Shown: positions 1 through 8,073, counted from the first letter of the stretch. The stretch: 39,801 nt of DNA from Candidatus Hodarchaeota archaeon (GCA_016840025.1 JAEOTF010000478.1:1-39801); one strand, 5' to 3'. Numbers and translations are program-made. Notes: a model not told the origin generated them from the letters alone.

Positions 1-143
1 ACACCAATCTCATAGATTGCTTCTCCTTGTCCTTCAAACAATCGGTATTTCATTTGAGAAGCGAGATTTTCAAGACGTTCTGGTGTTAAAGCAACGAGTC
101 GTTCTTTATATTCCAAATTTCCATCCGGTTGTTCTTTTTCCAC
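1..143 (-). CDS. GTPBP1-like translational GTPase, N-terminal fragment
   Basis: The gene reads leftward and runs off the window, so only about 47 N-terminal residues are seen. It begins at a GTG (141-143). An in-frame TAA lies seven codons upstream, so no longer start with ATG or GTG exists. The visible part contains ALTPERLENLASQMKYRL followed by EGQGEAIYEIG. This resembles the segment that precedes the GTPase domain in eukaryotic GTPBP1/GTPBP2 and their archaeal relatives (glutamate-glycine-x-glycine-E-x-I-Y-x-I-G). The GTPase motifs themselves lie outside the window, so this rests on a short stretch. Members of the family are elongation-factor-like GTPases linked to ribosome and mRNA quality control. 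Confidence 0.6.
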   Translation of the reverse strand, partial: MEKEQPDGNLEYKERLVALTPERLENLASQMKYRLFEGQGEAIYEIG

Positions 144-282
144 TGTGTCTCTGCCCCAAGTTTATCTAGGTACTATTATTAGCTTATTTTTACATTCTAC
201 GGATCACTTACGTCTTTTAATGATAGATCCCTCTAATTTTTTTTCCCTTAAAAAACCAACTCTTTAGCATAACAAAAATGCC

Positions 283-1137
283 TTAAGGGACGCTGTTTAA
301 AGACTGAAGCATTCTTTTGGCCCTTGTAACTTGGAGTGCTCGAAGAAATAGCTCTTCAGACGTGGAAACAGTCCTAAATGATTTGGATGAAGAATCGTAT
401 TGAATACAATGCCTTTGAGCAATAGTTGTTGCAGACTTAGGATCAGCATCCTCAATGGAACTTTCAATGATCATTAAACCCCAATTACCTCGGTTTGATC
501 GAGGTACAAAACGAATTTTTAGTTCTATTCCATTAAGCGTGGCATTAAATCTATTATATCGTCTTTTGATAGTTTTTGCAGGTAAATTATCCTTCAAAAG
601 CTGATTTACAAAGGATGGTGGAGTCATTTGAGTGAATAGAACACTTCCAACTACAAAAGTTCCAAAAAAGAAACATAATAACCAGATAAAGGATTTGGGG
701 ATTCGTTCTAAGGGAAGAATAATCGCTCCTTCTTGATCAGAAGACCCATTTCCATCATAAATAGAGTTATTTTCTGCTGCATTAGTCTCAGTTGTTGTTT
801 TCATAGTTTCTGAAAGAGCAAATGTTGTCGCTGTAGACGGTTGAGCGTCAGTTACACCAGTTCCATTGAAACTCACACTCCCATTTATATTTGTGTTTGT
901 ACCTGTTTGTGTAGACGTAGTTGAGGTCGTTTCTTCTGTTGATGATGTGAATTCGCTTGATTGAGAACTGGTGGTTGATAAATCTGATGGGGTTCCATTT
1001 GGTGGAGATTCTTCAGCGATTTCAATGGAACTGCCTACACCTAGCAATAGTATGGTAATAACGATGCCCACTACAACGAACATCCAACGTTTTATATATG
1101 TACGTCGAACTGCTCTTTCAAATGCATTTAGATCCAT
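283..1137 (-). CDS. Two-TM membrane protein with a Ser/Thr-rich outer loop
   Basis: No family is recognised for this 284-residue protein. A short basic N-terminus (RRTYIKR) leads into a hydrophobic helix at about residues 19-36. A long low-complexity loop rich in Ser, Thr and Asn follows (about 45-130), with several N-x-S/T sites (for example NGS, NGT, NNS). A second helix lies at about 148-169, and a polar, basic domain of some 115 residues (KTIKRRYNRFN near its start) ends the protein. The simplest topology puts the Ser/Thr-rich loop outside, where it could be glycosylated, and both ends in the cytoplasm. It lies 119 bases downstream of the winged-helix gene on the same strand. Expression as a gene is likely; function is unknown. 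Confidence 0.7.
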   Translation of the reverse strand: MDLNAFERAVRRTYIKRWMFVVVGIVITILLLGVGSSIEIAEESPPNGTPSDLSTTSSQSSEFTSSTEETTSTTSTQTGTNTNINGSVSFNGTGVTDAQPSTATTFALSETMKTTTETNAAENNSIYDGNGSSDQEGAIILPLERIPKSFIWLLCFFFGTFVVGSVLFTQMTPPSFVNQLLKDNLPAKTIKRRYNRFNATLNGIELKIRFVPRSNRGNWGLMIIESSIEDADPKSATTIAQRHCIQYDSSSKSFRTVSTSEELFLRALQVTRAKRMLQSLNSVP

Positions 1138-1256
1138 TGATAATCCGTCATTTACTTCTGATTATTATCTTCTATGTTCAATTGTATTACCTTTCTTATG
1201 TTCGAAAAAACATATAGAAGTAAATTGCAGGGGATTTCTCTATTAATCAAATCATA

Positions 1257-1610
1257 CTATTCTGTATCTTCTAGAAGACTTTCTAATTGTATACGGATTT
1301 CTTGTCCATGTTCCATACACAGTTTTACAAGTAAACTCATTACCGGGTGTTCATGGTTAATTCGGATGGAGAATAGTCGTGGAGTAAGCTTATCTACGAG
1401 AACTATTGAATCTTCTTGTAGTGACTTTAAAGGACCTCGGTATAAGGCATTAGCTTTTGTGGAATAACCTGCTAAACGAGCAAGTTGAATCCCACTAACA
1501 GCACGCGGGTATATATGGGCTAGTACAATTAGTAAACGACGCTTTAAGGAATCAAAGGAATTAAGAGCAACAATTAATTCGTATACCTCTGTACTATTTA
1601 ATGAGGTCAT
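1257..1610 (-). CDS. Small winged-helix DNA-binding protein
   Basis: This 117-residue soluble protein looks like a compact archaeal winged helix-turn-helix domain. Helix 1 is near residues 19-33 (LKRRLLIVLAHIYPRA). A helix-turn-helix follows (SGIQLARLAGYSTKANALYRG, 39-59), then a helix and a wing (LKSLQEDSIVLVDK and LFSIRINHEHP). The arrangement resembles the MarR/ArsR-type fold used by many archaeal regulators, with an added C-terminal helix (VMSLLVKLCMEHGQEIRI) that could dimerise. It follows the two sugar kinase genes on the same strand, 59 bases after the ADP-dependent kinase. It could therefore be their regulator, but nothing in the sequence shows this directly. Confidence 0.65.
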   Translation of the reverse strand: MTSLNSTEVYELIVALNSFDSLKRRLLIVLAHIYPRAVSGIQLARLAGYSTKANALYRGPLKSLQEDSIVLVDKLTPRLFSIRINHEHPVMSLLVKLCMEHGQEIRIQLESLLEDTE

Positions 1611-1669
1611 GATTGCTCACAGTTCAATTGATTTAAGATATTTAAAATTGCATACAGTCTTATTTAACT

Positions 1670-3154
1670 TTACCTACATTCATCGTCTGGGACAGTTGGG
1701 TCAAATACGAAAGCTGTGCTGCTGATTGAGTCTCCCAATCCTACAGTAGAGCGAGTATCGGGTGTAATTTGAGCGGGTACAAATATTAACGTTTTATTAC
1801 TGTCTATTTTACTAATACCTTCGCTCATAAATTCTTCTTGTGTACATGAAAGAATTTTCCTTTCCTGCAGATATTTTCCTAAGTTGGAAAGTTCTATTAA
1901 TCCTTTAAATGAAACTGATATGTGTTTCCCCATTTCGAGTTCGTATGTTTCAATATCTGCTGAACTGAAGACTCCTAGTAGCGCTTTTGTTGCTGAGATA
2001 TTAGATGCGAATAGGCAGCCATTTCGTACCCCTTCAGGAGTTGTCGGGTACTCTTTCGTTATAATTACTATATGGAATCCTAGTGAATGTAGATGAATTC
2101 TCTCAAATTTTAGTTCATCCATCAGCTTTAAAATACCTTCAAATAACGTTTCAGCGCATTCTCTCTCTTTGATCTTATTTGCTACATCATTTAAACCTAA
2201 ATTTTGTAACGTATCCACTAATTCTACTTCATTACAACCAAAACTATCGACATGTGGACTAATCGTTCGGAGTATGTTTTCTCGGATAGTTTCATCGCGA
2301 ATTGAAGCAAATTCCATGTGAATACGAAGGCGTGGATTATTAGACCTCAGCATCTTTAAATGTCGGATCGATCTGTCAAGATAATCTTTGTAAGATAATC
2401 CGTCTTTATGTTTTCTTTTTAAATACTGATATCCACTCATAATAACTCGATCAACAAGCATCCCAATTTCTGGAAGAAGCGAAGCTGTCATTGGATCGAA
2501 TACAGGACGTAAACCAGGAGGTCGGCTCGCTAAAATAAAGCGATTAGTTCTAGGGACTCGATGAACTTTTCCATCAAACATGAACGTCAAACCTTCTTGA
2601 TATTCAAATATCCAGTTCATTTTCACAGGATCTGTAGGTCTTGACGCACGTCTCGGTGATTTTAGTTTTAATACTCCCCCTTCGTTCACAGGGACGGTGA
2701 TATTACCCTTATTGAAAACTAAGGCTTGTTGAGTGGATAGAAAGGGAGTATAAATAAGGATATTGTCAATTTTAAGGCGTGTCATGAGATTAACAATAAT
2801 GCCCGACTGTCCGCCCATCCGTTTTTCATCAGCTCCTTGAAAAAAGATGTCAATCCATTCAAGAAGCTCATTTGATTGAGTAGACCACTGTAATGCCTTT
2901 CCCTTAAGCATAGAAGACAGTAAACCTGCTGTAAATTGCTCTCGTGTTTCTACATGAAGAGGTGGATTGTTCATGAATTCCTTAATTCTGGTTTCGCACT
3001 CTTCATCTACTGCTAGTAATAGTTGGGCTTTCTCTTCGTCTATGTATTCTAAAGCGTCAATGTTTGTGTTATATGCACAGAATATCCCCCGCACTCTTTT
3101 AGCTTCCTTAAGGGCTCTACTTAGTTTTTGATTCCAAAGTGTTGTGTACGGCAA
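1670..3154 (-). CDS. pfkC: ADP-dependent phosphofructokinase/glucokinase
   Basis: The 494-residue protein belongs to the ADP-dependent kinase family (ADP_PFK_GK), the archaeal ribokinase-fold enzymes that phosphorylate glucose or fructose 6-phosphate with ADP in the modified Embden-Meyerhof pathway. Visible marks in order are: the N-terminal substrate-site segment AYNTNIDALEYI (27-38), GGQSGI (114-119), the HxE motif HMEFA (279-283), the metal-binding NxxE motif NEVE (308-311), and the catalytic GxGD motif GLGDS (472-476) with the proposed base Asp475. The length is somewhat longer than the usual 450-480. I cannot tell from these motifs whether glucose, fructose 6-phosphate or both are used; the YNTN-type start favours the PfkC branch. 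It follows the pyrophosphate-type PFK gene by 113 bases on the same strand, so cotranscription is plausible. Confidence 0.85.
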   Translation of the reverse strand: MPYTTLWNQKLSRALKEAKRVRGIFCAYNTNIDALEYIDEEKAQLLLAVDEECETRIKEFMNNPPLHVETREQFTAGLLSSMLKGKALQWSTQSNELLEWIDIFFQGADEKRMGGQSGIIVNLMTRLKIDNILIYTPFLSTQQALVFNKGNITVPVNEGGVLKLKSPRRASRPTDPVKMNWIFEYQEGLTFMFDGKVHRVPRTNRFILASRPPGLRPVFDPMTASLLPEIGMLVDRVIMSGYQYLKRKHKDGLSYKDYLDRSIRHLKMLRSNNPRLRIHMEFASIRDETIRENILRTISPHVDSFGCNEVELVDTLQNLGLNDVANKIKERECAETLFEGILKLMDELKFERIHLHSLGFHIVIITKEYPTTPEGVRNGCLFASNISATKALLGVFSSADIETYELEMGKHISVSFKGLIELSNLGKYLQERKILSCTQEEFMSEGISKIDSNKTLIFVPAQITPDTRSTVGLGDSISSTAFVFDPTVPDDECR

Positions 3155-3267
3155 CTATTATTACTCCTCCTGATTTAGTTGTTCTCTATCCAATTCTTAA
3201 TGAGAAATATGTCCCATTAACACACCTTTTCAGAATTGTAAGGGGAGAATAGTGAGATTTTGTTTCT

Positions 3268-4308
3268 TTAGGGGAAGAAAAGCTTCGCTAATTTATAATA
3301 TTCTGGTTCGACTGTTTTTAACTCTGCGACAGCATCTTCCATAGGACATGACTCTATCTTAGTTCCACGTAAAGTAGCCATATATCCAAATTTACCTTCT
3401 AGTATAAGTTCCATAGCTTTAACACCGAATTTTGTACCTAACACTCTGTCGAAAGCAGATGGGCTGCCTCCCCGTTGGGTATGTCCTAAAACCACATGCC
3501 TAGTATCCACTTTTGCCATTTTTTTGATATTTTCTGCAATAACCTTTCCTACACCGAGTTTTGCTAGTAATATATTGCCAAAACCATCATATTCTACTTC
3601 TTCTGTCTCTAATTCTAATATTAAATCCGTACTACGGATACCCTCTGCAACTGCCACAATACAATATCCATCCTGGTCATAAGCCCGTTTAACTATTTTT
3701 ACAACCTCATCTATACTAAAAGGCTCTTCTGGGATGAGAATTATATGTGCACTACTAGCAATGCCTGCTTCTAAAGTTATCCAGCCTGCGTGACGACCCA
3801 TAATCTCAACTACAATTGTACGATGATGAGATCTGGCAGTGGTATGTAATCTGTCTATAGCTTCAGTAGCAATCGTTACAGCTGTGTTAAATCCAAATGT
3901 ATAATCAGTAGCTGATAGGTCATTATCGATTGTTTTGGGTACTCCTACAAAGGGTAAACCTTCCTTTGTAAACTTATCAGCTGCTCCTAGTGTATCATCC
4001 CCACCAATGGCAATTATCGCTTCTAATTCTAGTTTTTTAAAAGTTTCCTTTGCTTTTTCTACCCCACCTTTTACTTTAAATGGATTCACTCTACTACTAC
4101 CAAGAATTGTCCCACCCTGATCACAAATACTACAAACATCTTGTTTTGTTAAAATAACTGAGTCTTTATCTAACAGTCCCTGCCAACCGTCTTTGATTCC
4201 GATTACTTCATAACCTTCTTTATCGGCTTTATAGACGATTCCACGGATAACCGCATTCATACCCGGGGTATCACCGCCACTTGTGAGCACACCTATTCTT
4301 TTTGACAT
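3268..4308 (-). CDS. 6-phosphofructokinase, pyrophosphate-type signature
   Basis: The 346-residue protein is a complete PfkA-family phosphofructokinase: GGDTPGMNAVI at 11-21, MGRHAGW in the middle and LGHTQRGGSPSAFDR near the C-terminus. Two positions normally used to tell phosphoryl donors apart both carry the pyrophosphate-type residue. The donor loop reads GGDDT (102-106), where ATP enzymes have GGDGS. The catalytic loop reads PKTIDND (124-130), where ATP enzymes have PGTIDND. It is therefore predicted to use PPi, reversibly, although a few members of this branch (group III, as in Amycolatopsis and Thermoproteus) were only assigned by assay. The ATG is preceded by AAAGGAGAG, and a 16-base palindrome lies at the promoter. 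It is upstream of the ADP-dependent kinase. Confidence 0.88.
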   Translation of the reverse strand: MSKRIGVLTSGGDTPGMNAVIRGIVYKADKEGYEVIGIKDGWQGLLDKDSVILTKQDVCSICDQGGTILGSSRVNPFKVKGGVEKAKETFKKLELEAIIAIGGDDTLGAADKFTKEGLPFVGVPKTIDNDLSATDYTFGFNTAVTIATEAIDRLHTTARSHHRTIVVEIMGRHAGWITLEAGIASSAHIILIPEEPFSIDEVVKIVKRAYDQDGYCIVAVAEGIRSTDLILELETEEVEYDGFGNILLAKLGVGKVIAENIKKMAKVDTRHVVLGHTQRGGSPSAFDRVLGTKFGVKAMELILEGKFGYMATLRGTKIESCPMEDAVAELKTVEPEYYKLAKLFFP

Positions 4309-4320
4309 TTTTAAATCTCT

Positions 4321-4336
4321 CCTTTAAATTTAAAGG
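4321..4336. promoter_or_regulatory. 16-bp palindrome upstream of the PFK gene
   Basis: The sequence CCTTTAAATTTAAAGG is a perfect inverted repeat with no spacer. It ends 13 bases upstream of the PFK start on the minus strand. Its centre TTTAAATTTAAA could serve as an AT-rich promoter element, and its end (AAAGGAGAG on the minus strand) contains the likely ribosome-binding site. A symmetric site of this size at a promoter or leader is a reasonable operator for a dimeric winged-helix protein such as the one at 1257-1610. That link is a guess. AT-rich palindromes also occur by chance in DNA of this composition. Confidence 0.4.
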
Positions 4337-4540
4337 GGTTTTTAAGACTTAATTCTATGATTACATTAGTAAAACTAAACTTCTAAAGCATTCCGAAGCT
4401 TATATCTAAAACAGTACTAGAGCAAAAATGTAATTTGGCATTTAATTTATTATAATAATATCTTAAAACTAGGAGAAGATTAGCCTTGCTGTTAGTGAGG
4501 AGTCTTTCTATAGACATGTCCTTTGGTAAAGGTGATGAAG

Positions 4541-5344
4541 ATGGAGCTTAGACTTCAGGTGGACAGAGCTAGGGAAGTATGGAAGGACGGGTGGCTCAAT
4601 TACCCTTTATGTTGGATAGTTGCGAATCAAATCGTTCAAAGATTTTTTAAAAGACATGGAATTGATGCTCAACCGGCAATGCAGGAAGGGGTAGGTTGGC
4701 ATCGTTTTAATCTAACGGGTGTGGAAGTCTGTCAGCTTCAAAAAGGATTTAAAGAAGCTGCATGGGGTAAAATCTTATTTGGAACAATGACAGTTGAATC
4801 TGGAGGAGGAAAAAAACCACTCGATTTTGGAGACCAACTCAAAGAGGATCCCCTTCTAGCACTGCGTCAGATCATTGATATATTAGATATAGATGACCCT
4901 AGTACATATGGAAAAGGTGCTGCTACCTCACAGGCTGAAAGAAATCGTTATTTATTGCGTAAACTTGGATCTGATCATAGAAACTGTCTTCATATCCATA
5001 AAAGTGAATTTTATACCTCTCTCTATCAAGCGATTACAGAAGTGATCCTCTCTCTTCCTACTGCCCAAGCCGCACGAGAGCTGTGGATTGATGTCACCCC
5101 TTACGATCCTACTCCATTTCCCCGTCCTCTTCATCCACTTCGTCGATTGGAAATAGCTGAACCTGGTATCACCCGAGATTGGTTTTCTCTCAGAAATAAA
5201 ACAGTTGAAATCTTTTGGAATTTAAATGATGGCACTATGGTTCATCATAACCAAATAATGCCTTGGGAAGATTATGAAGATAAAACAGAGCCAGAAGATC
5301 TTGTTTTTCTTATTAATAAGATTCTCTTTAAAAAATGGAAATAG
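4541..5344 (+). CDS. Conserved-looking protein of unknown function
   Basis: I do not recognise this 267-residue soluble protein. It has no signal peptide or membrane segment. It is rich in aromatic residues, with tryptophans spread over its length (for example VGWHRFNL, AAWGKILFG, LWIDVTPYDPTPFPRP, DWFSLRN, EIFWNLNDG). Several motifs look like conserved turns: ESGGGKKPLDFGDQL, TPYDPTPFPRPLHPLRRLE and the C-terminal LVFLINKIL. The start chosen is the ATG at 4541 because GGTGAT lies four bases upstream; ATG 4535 or TTG 4523 are alternatives. It is the first gene of a plus-strand group and lies 88 bases before the Rag-like GTPase, so it may work with that GTPase. Confidence 0.7.
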   Translation: MELRLQVDRAREVWKDGWLNYPLCWIVANQIVQRFFKRHGIDAQPAMQEGVGWHRFNLTGVEVCQLQKGFKEAAWGKILFGTMTVESGGGKKPLDFGDQLKEDPLLALRQIIDILDIDDPSTYGKGAATSQAERNRYLLRKLGSDHRNCLHIHKSEFYTSLYQAITEVILSLPTAQAARELWIDVTPYDPTPFPRPLHPLRRLEIAEPGITRDWFSLRNKTVEIFWNLNDGTMVHHNQIMPWEDYEDKTEPEDLVFLINKILFKKWK

Positions 5345-5432
5345 AAGAATGCAAAAGAGCTTAGTTGAGGTTAGATTGACTTCCTTATGAATAACCGATA
5401 TTTTCCCCTTTTGTGAAATCTGGTGAATTATT

Positions 5433-6308
5433 ATGCCTTCTTTGGCTATCACGGGTTTAGGAAACGCAGGAAAAACAAGTTTGGTGGATCTATCTTTTGT
5501 TGGAAGGGGGATTGAGGAAATTCTCAAGGACATGATACCCACCGTAGGTGTTTCAACTCTTAAATTCAAATATCTCGATTTTACAGTTAATATGATTGAT
5601 TTAGGAGGACAAAAGAACTTCCGGGACTATTACCTTCTTCATCCCTACATCTTTCGCGGTGTAGAATTACTTCTTCATGTTATCGACATCCAAGATAAAG
5701 ATCAATTCGCTGAAAGTCGGGAATATTTTGATCAATTATTAGCAACACTCAAGGAAGAAGATATTCATCCACAGATTTGTGTATTATTACATAAATTCGA
5801 TCCCGAAATGCAAGAAGCACTTAAGAATAATGTTAACGCAGCTACTAAGCTATTTCAAGGGTTTAAAATTCATAAAACTTCAATTTTGGATGATACTGGA
5901 GAGAACACCTTTCGTGAATTATTGCTGGAATTTCGTCCTGAATTTGCGAGTAAGGTTAAAAATATCTTTGCTCAGTTCAAAGGTATCTTAGTTGAAATTT
6001 ATATTGTGGATCAAGAAGGTTGGGTCATCGAATATGTAGGAGAGGGTGGTATGCCTGTAAAGGGGAAAAAAATCGACGTAAAGAGGATAAAAGGACTAAC
6101 TTCCCTATATAGTGAATTATTCGAAGGTGAGAATGCCCATATCAGCTTTGAAGGTGAAAATAAAATAATAAAGATATATCCCCTTTCATCCCAGCTCTTT
6201 CTGTTCGTAACTTATCCTAGGAATCAAGAATGGAATCAAAATCTTAGTAAGATGATCCGATCATTAGTTAAGGATATGATGTTAGCGGTATCGGTTTTAG
6301 AGACTTAG
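5433..6308 (+). CDS. Rag/Gtr-like small GTPase with roadblock-like C-terminal domain
   Basis: The 291-residue protein has a Ras-superfamily G domain (about 1-172) and a C-terminal domain (about 175-291). G-domain motifs: G1 GLGNAGKT (8-15), G2 Thr37 in PTVGVS, G3 DLGGQ (56-60, catalytic Gln60 kept), G4 HKFD (120-123) and G5 TSI (149-151). DLGGQ is typical of the Arf/Rag side of the superfamily, and HKxD in place of NKxD is the usual form in Rag/Gtr GTPases. The C-terminal part has the strand-helix pattern expected of a roadblock/longin-like domain (VEIYIVDQEGWVIEYVG, then KIIKIYPLSSQLFLFVTY, then a long final helix). Eukaryotic Rag proteins have the same two-domain plan and act at membranes in nutrient signalling. 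No lipid-attachment Cys is seen at the C-terminus. The next gene starts within its stop codon. Confidence 0.82.
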   Translation: MPSLAITGLGNAGKTSLVDLSFVGRGIEEILKDMIPTVGVSTLKFKYLDFTVNMIDLGGQKNFRDYYLLHPYIFRGVELLLHVIDIQDKDQFAESREYFDQLLATLKEEDIHPQICVLLHKFDPEMQEALKNNVNAATKLFQGFKIHKTSILDDTGENTFRELLLEFRPEFASKVKNIFAQFKGILVEIYIVDQEGWVIEYVGEGGMPVKGKKIDVKRIKGLTSLYSELFEGENAHISFEGENKIIKIYPLSSQLFLFVTYPRNQEWNQNLSKMIRSLVKDMMLAVSVLET

Positions 6309-6898
6309 TGATAAAATTGAGTGAAGAGTATGTGGGTATTAAGTTTTCAGTTGAATGTTTGGGGTCATTAGATCTATCTGCTCCATCTCTTCACCTACTA
6401 GCCACAGAACTACTTATGGAAACCAAACGTCTCCCGCGAGGCGCCATATTAGAGATGGCTGGCAATGTCAGTCTCCGTTCTCCAGAGGGATTCATTATAT
6501 CGGGGTCAGGAACAGATCTATGCGACTTGTGGTATCACCATCTTGTTCGTGTCATAGTTCATTCACAAATAAAGGAAAATGCTTGCATTCAGTATTACGG
6601 GGATCGTTTACCCTCTTCTGAGACGAATCTCCATTGGCAAATCTATCAGAAGAGAAAGGATATCAACGGAATTGTTCATCTTCATCCTCCAAATCTTTCA
6701 TACCTCCAATCTAATCCCCAAATTCCTAGAACCTCTCATTACGTCCCCTATGGTTCTATTGAATTGGCAGAAATGGCTGCTAAAGCTTTAGAAACCATCA
6801 ATACAGTAGTTCTGGTTGATCATGGTACAGTTAGTATAGCTTCTACATTTAAGAAAGCAGTTGATGAAACTTTGACGTTGATCTTAAATAATAAGTGA
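6308..6898 (+). CDS. Class II aldolase/adducin family protein
   Basis: This 196-residue protein fits the class II aldolase fold (L-fuculose-phosphate and ribulose-phosphate aldolases, methylthioribulose-phosphate dehydratase). Visible marks are GNVSLRSPEGFIISGSGTDL with the phosphate-binding serines, the HxH metal ligands in GIVHLHPP, PYGSIELAEMAAKAL, and a third histidine in LVDHGTVSIAS. An acidic residue is available in LPSSETNLHWQIY. The motifs do not fix the substrate. It starts with a GTG whose first base is the last base of the GTPase stop codon (TAGTG), so the two are translationally coupled. The pairing of an aldolase with a small GTPase is unusual. Confidence 0.8.
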   Translation: MIKLSEEYVGIKFSVECLGSLDLSAPSLHLLATELLMETKRLPRGAILEMAGNVSLRSPEGFIISGSGTDLCDLWYHHLVRVIVHSQIKENACIQYYGDRLPSSETNLHWQIYQKRKDINGIVHLHPPNLSYLQSNPQIPRTSHYVPYGSIELAEMAAKALETINTVVLVDHGTVSIASTFKKAVDETLTLILNNK

Positions 6899-6954
6899 CT
6901 GCAAAAACTTCATCTCAATTATTTGTCAATCAATAAGAGAAGGTGGAATGATTA

Positions 6955-7464
6955 ATGGATGTTTTGGAAGCAATTCGGAGTCGTCGAAGTGTTAGAAAAT
7001 ATAAAAGTGATCCAGTTGAAGATGAGAAAATCCAAGCTTGCTTAGAAGCAGCTCGTTGGGCTCCTTCGGCAGGTAATAGACAACCTTGGTATTTCATTGT
7101 GATTCGTGATGCAGAAACACGAGCACAATTAGGCGAAATTCATCCTTATGCTAAATTTCTGGCAGAAGCACCTGTGAACTTAATCGTTTTAGGTGATCCC
7201 GAAATCCATGAGAAATATTTTCTGTCAGATAGCTCTGTTGCCACTCAAAACTTTTTACTTGCTGCTCATGCTCAAGGTTTATCGACATGTTGGACAGGCG
7301 CTTATAAAACCCCTTTTGAAGATGAAATCAAGGCACTTCTTGATATCCCTGCCCATTATCATATTACTGCTGTAGTTTCTGCTGGCTATCCAAAAGAAAC
7401 ACCCACTAAGACACGTAAAACGTTAAATGAACTTGTTTCCTACGAGAAATTCGGAGCTACTTAA
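6955..7464 (+). CDS. Nitroreductase family flavoprotein
   Basis: The 169-residue protein is a typical small nitroreductase-family enzyme using FMN and NAD(P)H. It opens with the FMN-phosphate-binding segment RSRRSVRKY (9-17), followed by AARWAPSAGNRQPW (33-46). The dimer-interface region is LAAHAQGLSTCWTGAY, and the GYPKETP motif near the C-terminus marks the family. The length is at the short end for the family, and the usual C-terminal lid is minimal. A good ribosome-binding site (AGAAGGTGGA) lies 7 bases before the ATG. It sits 56 bases after the aldolase gene and is likely the last gene of that transcription unit. Physiological substrate unknown. Confidence 0.88.
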   Translation: MDVLEAIRSRRSVRKYKSDPVEDEKIQACLEAARWAPSAGNRQPWYFIVIRDAETRAQLGEIHPYAKFLAEAPVNLIVLGDPEIHEKYFLSDSSVATQNFLLAAHAQGLSTCWTGAYKTPFEDEIKALLDIPAHYHITAVVSAGYPKETPTKTRKTLNELVSYEKFGAT

Positions 7465-7527
7465 TAATTCAGAAATACACCATATTGAATTAAAAAAAGA
7501 AGGGGGAGAAGGTTCTATTCTCTAGCG

Positions 7528-8073
7528 TCATTCCGCAACGAGTATGGAAGGTTTAGCTGCCAGATAGAGCACTACAAAGCCAACAAAGTTCAAAATCAGG
7601 AGGATAAATCCCAAATCTGGTGATGTAACCCAATCTTCCAATTGCCACGCTAAAATGAAAAGGAGCCACTCGATTCCGCTTGCAATTAAACCAATGATGA
7701 AACCAAGTAGACCGAGATCGACTGGTGTCTCAAGTTCAGTTCCTCTCATTACGAAGAGTGGTGGAAGAATCACCAATACTAATGCCGCGAGACCGCCCAA
7801 TAGAAGAATCCATTGCCAGATATCTATCAGTTGCCAGAAAATTTTCGCTTTTGATTCTCCACGGGATAATTCAATTAGATCTATCCAGTCACTGTAGTTT
7901 ATCGAAACTCCATTTGAAACCTCTGTAGGCCAATAGTGTGTAATATCTCCTTCTAGATACGAGAAAAGCATATTAAGATAGGGAAATAAGCAATTTAATA
8001 GAAAAAAGACGGTACCACCGATTGCTGCTACGATAAGTCTCATTGGACTTGGATTTTCAGATTTAATTCCCAT
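7528..8073 (-). CDS. Four-TM membrane protein
   Basis: No family is recognised. Four hydrophobic helices are visible, at about residues 13-34, 88-108, 120-141 and 153-174. A polar loop of about 50 residues between helices 1 and 2 contains several aromatic residues (THYWPTEVSNGVSINYSDW). The start chosen is the ATG at 8073, which has GAGAGGA six bases upstream; an earlier in-frame start at 8106 would add 11 residues. It lies end to end with the plus-strand nitroreductase gene, so the two are convergent. Confidence 0.65.
   Translation of the reverse strand: MGIKSENPSPMRLIVAAIGGTVFFLLNCLFPYLNMLFSYLEGDITHYWPTEVSNGVSINYSDWIDLIELSRGESKAKIFWQLIDIWQWILLLGGLAALVLVILPPLFVMRGTELETPVDLGLLGFIIGLIASGIEWLLFILAWQLEDWVTSPDLGFILLILNFVGFVVLYLAAKPSILVAE

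Noticed and set aside
3268..4308. Naming the PFK as an ordinary ATP-dependent enzyme.
   Set aside because: Both donor-site positions carry the pyrophosphate-type residues (GGDDT and PKTIDND).
5222..5569. A 115-codon minus-strand frame covering the gap before the GTPase gene.
   Set aside because: It overlaps two coding genes on the plus strand and has no coding character of its own.
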